A stretch of 6,839 nucleotides of DNA from Verrucomicrobiota bacterium (GCA_003219395.1 QHOR01000073.1:516-7354); one strand, 5' to 3'; positions 1 through 5,973 are shown, counted from the first letter of the stretch. Program-made: numbers and translations. The notes: a model not told the origin generated them from the sequence alone.

Positions 1-327
1 TCGACGGTTTATATGCTGCGGGCCTATCGCAAGACGTTCATGGGTGCCTCGAGCGACCGATGGAAACAGATTGCGGATCTGCGTCCCGCGCTGCGGGTTC
101 CTGTCGTCTTAGTCGTTGGGGGACTCCTTTGCTTCGGATTCTTCCCCCAGACTCTCGTGCGAACGATCACGCCTGTCCTTCGGACTTATCTCAAGGCAAA
201 TGAAAGCCACCTCACAGACGCGCAGAGCTGTAGCCACGATGCCGTGCGCCCTTCACTAGTCGTTATCCGAGACGAGGCAAACGACCCACACGGACGTGGC
301 CACAACAGTTGTGAGATAGCTAGATGA
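1..327 (+). CDS. nuoM: NADH-quinone oxidoreductase subunit M, 3' end (partial)
   Basis: This is the C-terminal 108 codons of NuoM, an antiporter-like proton-pumping membrane subunit of respiratory complex I; the reading frame is open to the left edge. The start STVYMLRAYRKTFMG resembles the end of the long helix region of NuoM, where YxLRxxxRxxxG is typical, and the segment VPVVLVVGGLLCFGFFPQTL matches the family's last membrane helix, ending in the usual F/YPQ. It overlaps nuoN by four bases (ATGA), the normal tail of a nuo operon. Oddity: after the last helix and the ITPVLRTYL segment there are about 45 hydrophilic residues with no membrane character, longer than I expect for NuoM. Most of this tail is encoded by sequence related to the palindromic repeat at 3921-4003. 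The identification rests on the last helix plus the position before nuoN; NuoL is less likely for that reason. Confidence 0.88.
   Translation, partial: STVYMLRAYRKTFMGASSDRWKQIADLRPALRVPVVLVVGGLLCFGFFPQTLVRTITPVLRTYLKANESHLTDAQSCSHDAVRPSLVVIRDEANDPHGRGHNSCEIAR
226..308. repeat. Diverged REP-like palindrome inside nuoM 3' end
   Basis: Positions 227-237 (GCTGTAGCCAC) are identical to the left arm of the palindrome at 3921-4003. Positions 296-308 match its right arm and next base in 11 of 13 bases. The arm starts are 69 bases apart here and 70 there. CCCACA occurs exactly 5 bases before the right arm in both copies (285-290 and 3981-3986). The two arms can still pair imperfectly. The middle has largely diverged. 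This copy lies in the nuoM reading frame and supplies much of the C-terminal tail. Homology of the two copies is an inference from a manual alignment. Confidence 0.5.
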
Positions 328-1754
328 CCATGATCACCGCGCCAGAACTTGAGATCGCAGTGCTGGTACTTGGGATTGTGATGCTTTTAATAGAAGCGTT
401 TGCCACCAACATCGATAAACGCGTGCTGGCATTCGTGGCAATTTCCGGTCTTGCGCTAGTTCTGGTGGCCAGCTTCTTCATTGCTCCCAGCACACCAAGC
501 AGCCACGCAGCCGGCTTCTGGAGTTTTTACACAGCAGATCGACTATCGATTTTCTTTAAGCAATTCGCGCTCCTTACCACAATTTTTGTGCTGATTCTGA
601 TGACCGACTACGCGCCGGTGCTGCGTAGTTCCTTTCCTAACACCGCTCCACAGGCAGGACTTGGCGAATTTTTCGCGCTGCCCATTTTCACATGCGTCGG
701 ACTGATGTACCTGGTCTCAGCAATCGATTTCGTGTTCATTTTTGTTTCGCTGGTGCTGGTCACGATTTCTTTTTACGTGCTGGTAAGTTTCACGCGGCGT
801 AATCCGATGACTCTGGAAGCTGGCACGAAATATTTCGTGCTAAGCGCGCTTTCCACAGGATTTCTCGTTTATGGAATCGCATGGATTTTTGGCGTGACGG
901 GTCAGACAAATCTCCAGCACATCGCCGATGCGCTGGCGAATCCAACGACGGACCCCAATGCAGCGCTGCTAGGTATGGTACTTGTTCTGATAGCACTCGG
1001 CTTCAAGATCGCGGCAGTGCCCTTCCAAATCTGGGTGCCGGATGTTTACCAGGGCGCGCCTACGCCAGTCACTGCATATCTTTCCGTCGGTTCGAAGGCG
1101 GCCGGATTCGTCGTCCTGCTGCGAGTGTTGCAGCCATTCCTGGCTCTGCCTCAAACGCAGCGGCTGATCGTGGTGATCGCGCTGCTTACTTTGATCTACG
1201 GAAATCTGGCAGCGCTGCCCCAGACAAACCTGAAACGGCTCCTTGCCTACTCAAGCATTGCGCACGCCGGGTATCTGCTGATCGGTGTAGCATGTTTCGA
1301 CGCATCAGCGATCGACTTTTACCTCGCCGCTTACCTGCTCATGACCCTGTTAAGCTTCGCCGTTTTGATAATTGTAGCTCAGCAAACCGGCGAGCAGATC
1401 GCGGATTTCGATGGTCTGGCTAAACGCTCGCCTTTTCTCGCATTTGCGATGTTAGTTGGGATGATCTCGCTAGCAGGAGTTCCGTTCACGGCGGGATTCC
1501 TGGGAAAATTTTTCATCTTCTATGCGGCAATCGCTCATCGGCAAACAGCGCTGGTCGTTGTTGGAGTGATCACGGTTGGCTGCGGGTTTTATTATTATCT
1601 TAAAGTCGTTCGGGCGATGTATTGGCAATCCTCTGCCAAACTGGACAGGATTCCTGTTAACGGGCTGTCACGCCTGGCGATCAGCGCATTGATTGTTGCC
1701 ACGATCTGGCTCGGCGTTTATCCGCAACCGATTCTGGATGCGCTGAAGCGATAA
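324..1754 (+). CDS. nuoN: NADH-quinone oxidoreductase subunit N
   Basis: NuoN (476 residues, normal length is about 460-490) is an antiporter-like subunit of the complex I membrane arm that takes part in quinone-coupled proton transfer. The whole chain is hydrophobic with about 14 predicted helices. Family signatures visible are LEAGTKYFVLSALSTGFLVYG (around 164-184), GFKIAAVPFQIWVPDVYQGAPTP from 226 with Lys228, Lys258 in the following helix, NLKRLLAYSSIAHAGY around 302-317, and GVPFTAGFLGKFF with Lys395. These lysines correspond to E. coli Lys217, Lys247 and Lys395. Oddity: residue 144 is Val where an ungapped alignment with E. coli places the conserved TM5 Glu133. The start at 324 is chosen because it gives the ATGA overlap with nuoM, favouring translational coupling; a second ATG at 330 is possible and no strong ribosome binding site separates them. 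It is the last gene of the nuo operon and faces an opposing gene. Confidence 0.96.
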   Translation: MTMITAPELEIAVLVLGIVMLLIEAFATNIDKRVLAFVAISGLALVLVASFFIAPSTPSSHAAGFWSFYTADRLSIFFKQFALLTTIFVLILMTDYAPVLRSSFPNTAPQAGLGEFFALPIFTCVGLMYLVSAIDFVFIFVSLVLVTISFYVLVSFTRRNPMTLEAGTKYFVLSALSTGFLVYGIAWIFGVTGQTNLQHIADALANPTTDPNAALLGMVLVLIALGFKIAAVPFQIWVPDVYQGAPTPVTAYLSVGSKAAGFVVLLRVLQPFLALPQTQRLIVVIALLTLIYGNLAALPQTNLKRLLAYSSIAHAGYLLIGVACFDASAIDFYLAAYLLMTLLSFAVLIIVAQQTGEQIADFDGLAKRSPFLAFAMLVGMISLAGVPFTAGFLGKFFIFYAAIAHRQTALVVVGVITVGCGFYYYLKVVRAMYWQSSAKLDRIPVNGLSRLAISALIVATIWLGVYPQPILDALKR

Positions 1755-1787
1755 AGCGGCGGCTCCACGTCATAATTCAACCCTTCG

Positions 1788-1826
1788 ACGTCGAACTGAG
1801 CAAAGCTCAATCGCTCAGCTCGACGT
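1788..1826. terminator. Inverted repeat between convergent nuoN and HNH gene
   Basis: Bases 1788-1801 (ACGTCGAACTGAGC) pair with 1813-1826 (GCTCAGCTCGACGT) with one mismatch across an 11-base loop. In the minus-strand transcript the mismatch becomes a G-U pair, so the stem is unbroken for 14 pairs there. It spans the last codons and stop (1807-1809) of the minus-strand HNH gene and lies 33 bases after the nuoN stop. A second perfect palindrome, TTCGACGTCGAA (1784-1795), overlaps its left arm. There is no U tract on either strand, so a classical intrinsic terminator is not shown; a role in 3'-end formation or transcript stability is inferred. Confidence 0.4.
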
Positions 1827-2475
1827 TCCAGTACGCGAGATCGACAAAATGCTTCCAGAGGTCGTGCTGCGGAGCTGAAAATGTGACGTGGACAAACGGC
1901 CGCCATTTTGGCCGCTTTGGTTTCCTGATCAGGCTCATGTGGGCTTCTCGCGGGAGGCGGTTGCCTTTGCGTGTATTGCAAGGAATGCAGGAGCAAACCA
2001 CGTTTTCCCAAGTAGTTGTCCCTCCACGGTCGCGCGGCACGATGTGGTCGAGGTTGAGTTCACTGCGATCGAAAATTTCTCCGCAGTACTGGCAGGTGTT
2101 CTTGTCGCGCTCGAACACGTTGTGTCGGGTAAATTTCACTTCCTTCTTCGGAAGCCGATCGAAAACAAGAAGCACAATGACGCGCGGGATGCGGATCTTA
2201 AATGAAATCGTCGTAACTACTTCATGGTCCGGAGCGCTCGCCGACAAGTCGCGCCAGCTTTGGAAATCATGCGTCATGAAATTGTTCGCCTCATCGGACG
2301 AAACGATTTGGGCATGCCCCGCGTACACCAGCGCGAAGGCGCGACGCGCCGAGCAGATGTTCACCGCCTGCCAAAGGCGGTTAAGCACCAAGACCTGGCT
2401 GTTTAACACAGTATGCACATCTCTACGGGAAGCGCGTTTTGCCCATTTCCACGTAAATTCGCGCGACGGTAACAT
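1807..2475 (-). CDS. HNH endonuclease, stand-alone
   Basis: The protein has up to 222 residues with a zinc-type HNH nuclease domain in the second half. CxxC (Cys128, Cys131) is followed by LNLDHIVPRDRGG with Asp143 and the presumed general base His144, then Asn158 and a second pair CxxCN (Cys163, Cys166, Asn167). The four cysteines should bind a structural zinc. The N-terminal part VLNSQVLVLNRLWQAVNICS, with ARRAFALVYAGHAQIV following, is typical of widespread chromosomal HNH proteins of unknown biological role; DNA cleavage is inferred from the fold. Start: ATG at 2475 gives the longest frame, but homologous proteins as I remember them begin close to the VLNSQ segment. GTG at 2418 (203 residues) lies downstream of a promoter-like TTGACA at 2489-2494, so it may be the true start. 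Neither has a good ribosome binding site. It converges on nuoN. Not a restriction or homing enzyme by context: no methylase or intron is seen. Confidence 0.88.
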   Translation of the reverse strand: MLPSREFTWKWAKRASRRDVHTVLNSQVLVLNRLWQAVNICSARRAFALVYAGHAQIVSSDEANNFMTHDFQSWRDLSASAPDHEVVTTISFKIRIPRVIVLLVFDRLPKKEVKFTRHNVFERDKNTCQYCGEIFDRSELNLDHIVPRDRGGTTTWENVVCSCIPCNTRKGNRLPREAHMSLIRKPKRPKWRPFVHVTFSAPQHDLWKHFVDLAYWNVELSD

Positions 2476-2494
2476 TCGGGTTTTTCGCTGTCAA
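2466..2494 (-). promoter_or_regulatory. Candidate promoter for the HNH gene
   Basis: On the minus strand a perfect -35 hexamer TTGACA (2494 to 2489) is followed after 17 bases by TACCGT (2471 to 2466), a poor -10 (3 of 6). A transcript would begin near 2459, downstream of the ATG at 2475 and upstream of the GTG at 2418, which favours the GTG as the start codon. The weak -10 keeps confidence low. Confidence 0.3.
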
Positions 2495-2609
2495 CGGCAG
2501 CGGCACCGGTAACAGCCGCGATTTTCGAGCACTAATGCATGGAAAATTGAGATTGACATGGCTAATGCGACATAGTCCGCAGAATCAGCTTGTTGATTTT
2601 GGATCTGTT

Positions 2610-2615
2610 TATACT
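2610..2615 (+). promoter_or_regulatory. Candidate -10 element for the small membrane protein
   Basis: TATACT matches the -10 consensus in 5 of 6 positions. No good -35 lies at 16-18 bases; TTGTTG at 2590-2595 is only 14 bases away. The predicted transcript start, about 2621-2623, is only a few bases before the ATG at 2625, so the message would be leaderless or nearly so. This agrees with the lack of a well-spaced ribosome binding site. Confidence 0.3.
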
Positions 2616-2624
2616 GTCGGAAGC

Positions 2625-2825
2625 ATGGGAGGCCAAGGTTCAGCAGGCAATGTTCTCGCGGCGCTCTGCAGCTTTTTTATTCCCGGCCTTGGGCAATTGC
2701 TTCAAGGGCGGTTGTTGATGGCCATTATCCAGTTTTGTCTGGCGGCGATTCTTTGGTTTTTCTTACTGGGATGGATCATTCATCTTTGGTCCATCCTCGA
2801 CGCGGCACTTTTTAAGCCGCGCTAA
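2625..2825 (+). CDS. Small two-helix membrane protein (hypothetical)
   Basis: The product is a 66-residue protein with two hydrophobic stretches. The first is NVLAALCSFFIPGLGQLLQGR, with the PGLGQLLQGR turn that recurs in small TM2-like or related inner-membrane proteins. The second is a long segment from LLMAIIQFCLAAI to GWIIHLWSILDAA. The end is short and basic (FKPR). Similar small proteins occur widely in bacteria with no defined function; I do not assign one. The frame is open from 2535 (96 residues), but the extra 30 residues are polar and unlike the family, and a -10 element at 2610-2615 lies inside that stretch, so the ATG at 2625 is preferred. GGAAG just before it is too close for a normal ribosome binding site. 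It is divergent from the HNH gene and 117 bases before the GST gene on the same strand. Confidence 0.75.
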   Translation: MGGQGSAGNVLAALCSFFIPGLGQLLQGRLLMAIIQFCLAAILWFFLLGWIIHLWSILDAALFKPR

Positions 2826-2860
2826 TCCATCCACTTCTACCGCATTTGATTGTCAATCCA

Positions 2861-2903
2861 ACGAGCACGCGCTGGTTCAGCTTTTCAACAGAGCCGTGCT
2901 CGT
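2861..2903. repeat. Inverted repeat downstream of small membrane protein gene
   Basis: ACGAGCAC (2861-2868) and GTGCTCGT (2896-2903) form a perfect 8-bp inverted repeat around a 27-base loop, 36 bases after the stop at 2825. No U tract follows, so terminator function is uncertain; the long loop also fits a protein-binding site or chance. Confidence 0.3.
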
Positions 2904-2910
2904 GCTATGA

Positions 2911-2940
2911 ATTCGTGTTTATCCATGTCCATTCGTAGTT
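2911..2940. repeat. Three imperfect 10-mer repeats just before the GST gene
   Basis: Three consecutive 10-mers, ATTCGTGTTT, ATCCATGTCC and ATTCGTAGTT, are variants of one unit. The block ends two bases before the GTG start at 2943, and the first base of the in-frame TGA (2940-2942) preceding that start belongs to it. I recall very similar strings (TTCGTG, TCCATTCGTGG) as dispersed intergenic repeats in Verrucomicrobiota, Acidobacteriota and Planctomycetota, but cannot check this here. Confidence 0.5.
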
Positions 2941-2942
2941 GA

Positions 2943-3908
2943 GTGAAAGCGCAGTTTCCTGACGAGCAGACCACGTCCGGCGAATTTCAGCGGCAGCCAG
3001 ATGCGTTTCGCGAATGGGTTTCCAAGGACGGATCTACTCCCTACCCTGCCGCGGCGGGTCGTTATCATCTTTACGTTTCGCTGGCCTGTCCATGGGCTAG
3101 TCGCACAGTCATTTTCCGAAAGTTAAAGCGACTTGAAGAAGCTATCGGCATGACCGTTGTAGATCCCATACGCGACGAGCAGGGCTGGGCGTTTCGCGAT
3201 CCAACCGGCAAAATTCCACCCGGTGCGCCGTTTGACTCCACTGATCCGATCAACGGCTTCCAATTTCTGCGCGAAGCATACATCGCAACCGATCCGGCTT
3301 ATCACGAGCGCGTCACAGTACCAGTGCTCTGGGACAAACAAACAAAGAAAGTTGTGAACAACTGCGAGGACGACATCTGCCGCATGTTCAACGATCGATT
3401 TAATGACTTTGCCGGCAACAAAGACATCGATTTTTTTCCGCAAGAGATCGAAGACAAGCACTCCAAGCTCTCTGATTTTGTACACGACGTCGTGAACAAC
3501 GGCGTCTACAAGGCCGGTTTCGCTACTCGTCAGCGACCATACGAAATTGCCTGCCGAAAACTATTTGAAGCACTCGATGAACTGGAAGGGCGCTTATCAA
3601 AGAATCGATATCTATTCGGTGATCGCATTGTGGAAGCGGACTGGCGACTTTTTTGCACGCTGATTCGCTTCGACGCCGTCTATCACGGCCACTTCAAATG
3701 CAATCTTCGCCGTATCATCGACTATCCAAATTTGCAGGGCTATTTGCTGGATTTATATCAGCAGCCGGGTATCGCGGAGACGGTCAGCCTCGATCATATC
3801 AAGCGTCACTACTACGTGACACACACTCAAATTAATCCCAGTCGCATTGTTCCCATTGGCCCCGTTCTTGACCTGGAGGAACCGCATAATCGCCAGAGAC
3901 TGAGCTAG
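2943..3908 (+). CDS. Glutathione S-transferase, xi class (glutathionyl-hydroquinone reductase, YqjG/ECM4 type)
   Basis: The 321-residue protein matches the full length of the xi class (E. coli YqjG is about 328). Members of this class reduce glutathionyl-hydroquinones to hydroquinones in the cytosol using glutathione. The thioredoxin-like half carries YHLYVSLACPWASRTVIF with the catalytic cysteine at residue 49 in CPWA, preceded by a YHLY strand, then VTVPVLWDKQTKKVVNN, the cis-Pro strand. The helical half contains NNGVYKAGFAT, YLFGDRIVEADWRLF and the class-typical end TQINPSRIVPIGP. Oddity: where many family members have NNES(S/A)EIIRM, this protein has NNCEDDICRM, so the glutathione-contacting positions are Cys141-Glu142. 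The start is GTG at 2943, because TGA at 2940 blocks any longer frame and the next ATG is far inside the domain. No clear ribosome binding site. It converges on the MFS gene. Confidence 0.93.
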   Translation: MKAQFPDEQTTSGEFQRQPDAFREWVSKDGSTPYPAAAGRYHLYVSLACPWASRTVIFRKLKRLEEAIGMTVVDPIRDEQGWAFRDPTGKIPPGAPFDSTDPINGFQFLREAYIATDPAYHERVTVPVLWDKQTKKVVNNCEDDICRMFNDRFNDFAGNKDIDFFPQEIEDKHSKLSDFVHDVVNNGVYKAGFATRQRPYEIACRKLFEALDELEGRLSKNRYLFGDRIVEADWRLFCTLIRFDAVYHGHFKCNLRRIIDYPNLQGYLLDLYQQPGIAETVSLDHIKRHYYVTHTQINPSRIVPIGPVLDLEEPHNRQRLS

Positions 3909-3920
3909 GCGATTTCAAGA

Positions 3921-4003
3921 TGCTGTAGCCACCCGCCTGTGGCCGATCCCTCGGCGCTCCGTTTCACATCAGGAACGCGGCCCACAGCTCCGTGGCTACA
4001 GCA
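3921..4003. repeat. REP-like palindromic element between convergent genes
   Basis: TGCTGTAGCCAC (3921-3932) and GTGGCTACAGCA (3992-4003) are perfect 12-bp inverted arms. After a 5-base internal loop on each side the stem resumes: TGTGGCCG (3938-3945) with CGGCCCACA (3978-3986), with one bulged base. About 32 bases form the apex. It begins 12 bases after the GST stop, and the right arm includes the stop codon (3996-3998) of the opposing porter gene. The shape is that of a REP or small non-autonomous palindromic element and could end or stabilise both transcripts. A diverged relative is at 226-308. Confidence 0.7.
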
Positions 4004-5375
4004 GCAACTTGCCCTGGCGAGTTCTGGCTGCCGTTTGCCGCGCCTGATGCTTTGCTCTCCAGAACGCTTCGATTTGTTCCAACGTGCGTCCCTTCGTTTC
4101 TGGAACAAAGTAATAGGCAAAGAGCCACGATGCCACTGAGGCAAACGCGTAAAGCAAAAATGTTGAGCTGGCACCAAGTTTTTCGATCAATGTCAGGAAT
4201 GTAAGCGAAACGATCAGATTCGAGGCCCAGTTGGAAGTGGCTGCTGTTCCCTCGGCAATCCCGCGAATTTTTAGCGGATAAATCTCGGCGATCAAAAGCC
4301 AGAAGATCGGTCCGAGGCTGATCGCAAATGAAGCGACGTAACCCATCAGGCAAATCACAGCGATCCAGGCAAGCTGTCCTGATGGATTTGAAATTCGAAA
4401 ACTCAAGCCGAGCACGCTAAGCGTAATGATCATTCCCGCGATACCGACGAGCAGCAGCGGCCGGCGGCCTGCTCGATCAATTAAGAACATGGCAACGATG
4501 GTCATGGCAACATTGACAACGCCTACGCCCACGGTGGCCAGAATTGCACCGGAAGCCGAATTGAATCCGGCGGCCTGAAGAATTGTCGGTGCATAATAAA
4601 TCACGGTATTGATGCCGGTAATCTGTTGGAATATGGCGAGACCTAGTCCAACAACGAGAGCTGGGCGAACTTGCCGGTGCAATAAATCGGTCCACTGCCC
4701 GCTCTCGACTTGCTGCCGCAGGCTCTCTTTGATCTCTTCGATCTCGACAGTGACGTCGGCGGGGCCGCGGATGCGGACGAGAACGCGGTGCGCAACTCCA
4801 TGATGACCGCTACGAATGAGCCAACGCGGAGTTTCCGGCAGAAAAAACATCCCGGCCCCGAACACTAGCGCGGGCGCCACGGCCAGACCGAGCATCCATC
4901 TCCAACCTTCCACGCCCGCAAAAGCGAGCGATACCACCCATCCCCGTGCGTGCGGAGGCGCAACTTCGGATAGATATACCGGAACATTTGTCGAGGCGAG
5001 CCCGATCGCTAAACCAAGGCCGACGCGGCTGACGATCAGAATTGTGGGCGACGGCGCTATCGCGCTGGCGAGCGCACCAATCCCGAAGATCGCTGCGGTT
5101 ACGAGCAGGACTCGTCGCCTGCCGAACAGATCGGCGGCCTTGCCACCGACGATCGCGCCAAGAGTCGCTCCCAACAAAACCCCACTGACAACAATTTCCT
5201 CGACTGTAGTCGTTAGGCCAAATTCGCGCTTGATAAAAATAAGCGCGCCGGAAATGACGCCCGTGTCGTATCCAAACAAAAGGCCGCCCAAAGCGGCGAA
5301 TAACGCTGTAATGTAAACGAACCTCGTGCCGCGCAATTGTGAATCGCTCACCGCGGCGGTCCCCTGCTCCGGCAT
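3996..5375 (-). CDS. MFS sugar porter, lacking most of TM5
   Basis: This is a major facilitator of the sugar porter family (like GalP/XylE), expected to import a hexose or pentose with protons across the inner membrane. It has 459 residues. Signatures visible: FGYDTGVISGAL (34-45), GRRRVLL (85-91), VPVYLSEVAP (131-140), PETPRWL (180-186), FQQITGINTVIYYAP (249-263) with sugar-binding Gln250, Gln251 and Asn256, DRAGRR (300-305), GPIFWLLIAEIYPLKIRG (355-372) with Trp359, and PETKGRTLEQIE (425-436). Oddity: after RGWVVSL (144-150) the sequence jumps to AFAGVEGWRWMLG. GalP has about 17 more residues here, the bulk of TM5 with its substrate-contacting Gln (XylE Gln168). The frame is intact, so this is an in-frame gap of about 51 bases at 4925/4926; an 11-helix protein is unlikely to transport normally. 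Start ATG at 5375 lacks a clear ribosome binding site. The stop lies in a palindromic element. It is divergent from the response regulator. Confidence 0.93.
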   Translation of the reverse strand: MPEQGTAAVSDSQLRGTRFVYITALFAALGGLLFGYDTGVISGALIFIKREFGLTTTVEEIVVSGVLLGATLGAIVGGKAADLFGRRRVLLVTAAIFGIGALASAIAPSPTILIVSRVGLGLAIGLASTNVPVYLSEVAPPHARGWVVSLAFAGVEGWRWMLGLAVAPALVFGAGMFFLPETPRWLIRSGHHGVAHRVLVRIRGPADVTVEIEEIKESLRQQVESGQWTDLLHRQVRPALVVGLGLAIFQQITGINTVIYYAPTILQAAGFNSASGAILATVGVGVVNVAMTIVAMFLIDRAGRRPLLLVGIAGMIITLSVLGLSFRISNPSGQLAWIAVICLMGYVASFAISLGPIFWLLIAEIYPLKIRGIAEGTAATSNWASNLIVSLTFLTLIEKLGASSTFLLYAFASVASWLFAYYFVPETKGRTLEQIEAFWRAKHQARQTAARTRQGKLLL

Positions 5376-5492
5376 AGCCGTCGATCTTACTCAGTCATAC
5401 GCCGGCGAGAAGTCTGAGAATCGATCCATAATTTCTCAACGAAATTGGACGGCGGGGCAGTTCCGGTGTACGGGTTCCCCGCAACCGCGAAA

Positions 5493-5885
5493 ATGAGCGA
5501 GGATCGAACAAAAGATTCATATCCGGGTAAAAGCTTGCGTATTCTGGTCGTCGAAGATCATGGCGATACGCTGGAAGCTTTGTCTCGTCTGCTTACATAT
5601 TTCGGTCACGAGATTTCGGTTGCAGATGATGCGCAGAGCGCGCGGAAAATCATCGGTTCAAAAGAGTTCGATGTTGTGCTTTGCGACATCGGCTTGCCGG
5701 ATGGCAGTGGCTATGATGTTATCGCCGAAGTCAAACGAAGACGGCCGGTTAAAGCCGTGGCGCTCACTGGGTTCGGAGCACCTGACGATATCCAACGGGG
5801 CAAAGAAGCGGGTTTCGACTTCCATCTGACCAAGCCGGTGGACTTTCACGAGCTGCGCGCCGTTCTCGGCCAAATCGCTGCGTAG
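5493..5885 (+). CDS. Single-domain response regulator (CheY-like receiver)
   Basis: The 130-residue protein is one complete receiver domain with no output domain. All phosphorylation-site residues are present: acidic pair Glu21-Asp22 (LRILVVEDHGD), phospho-acceptor Asp65 in VVLCDIGLPDGSGYDVI, Thr92 in VALTGFG, and Lys114 in HLTKPVD. It should be phosphorylated by a histidine kinase and act by protein contact or as a phosphorelay intermediate. No kinase gene is in the window, so the partner is unknown. Sequence style (DIGLPDGSGYDVIAE, TGFGAPDDIQRGKEAGFDFHLTKPVD) is that of receivers often attached to hybrid kinases. The ATG at 5493 leaves a short polar lead before the first strand; the frame is open upstream to TTG at 5445, which would add 16 residues of no recognisable function. 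A CATAAT at 5427-5432 could be its -10, without a good -35. It is divergent from the sugar porter, with 117 bases between start codons. Confidence 0.92.
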   Translation: MSEDRTKDSYPGKSLRILVVEDHGDTLEALSRLLTYFGHEISVADDAQSARKIIGSKEFDVVLCDIGLPDGSGYDVIAEVKRRRPVKAVALTGFGAPDDIQRGKEAGFDFHLTKPVDFHELRAVLGQIAA

Positions 5886-5973
5886 CGACCACCGCCAAAC
5901 GCGTCCACGGCGGGAAAGCGGTCCTGCGAGTTTGAGCTTGCCATTTTGGCCGGCAGGCTGTCATAACACACGA

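Noticed and set aside
324..334. ATGACCATGAT resembles the beginning of lacZ-alpha, suggesting vector sequence.
   Set aside because: The match stops after 11 bases and the frame continues as a complete NuoN; the nuoM overlap is natural.
881..1423. 180-codon plus-strand ORF in another frame within nuoN.
   Set aside because: It overlaps strongly conserved NuoN coding sequence and its translation is Arg/Ser-rich frame-shadow sequence.
1902..1914. The 13-mer GCCATTTTGGCCG occurs here and again at 5940-5952.
   Set aside because: One copy is within HNH coding sequence; flanks do not match and the string is partly self-complementary, so chance is the simplest explanation.
1883..2512. 209-codon plus-strand ORF opposite the HNH endonuclease gene.
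   Set aside because: The minus strand encodes an unmistakable HNH motif; the plus-strand product is a low-complexity shadow.
4816..5316. Long plus-strand ORF (166 codons) opposite the sugar porter.
   Set aside because: It is antisense to a clearly recognised gene; its Pro/Thr/Ala-rich product has no protein family pattern.
5892..5913. Hairpin CCGCC/GGCGG after the response regulator as a terminator.
   Set aside because: Only 5 base pairs with a 12-base loop and no U tract; too weak to annotate.
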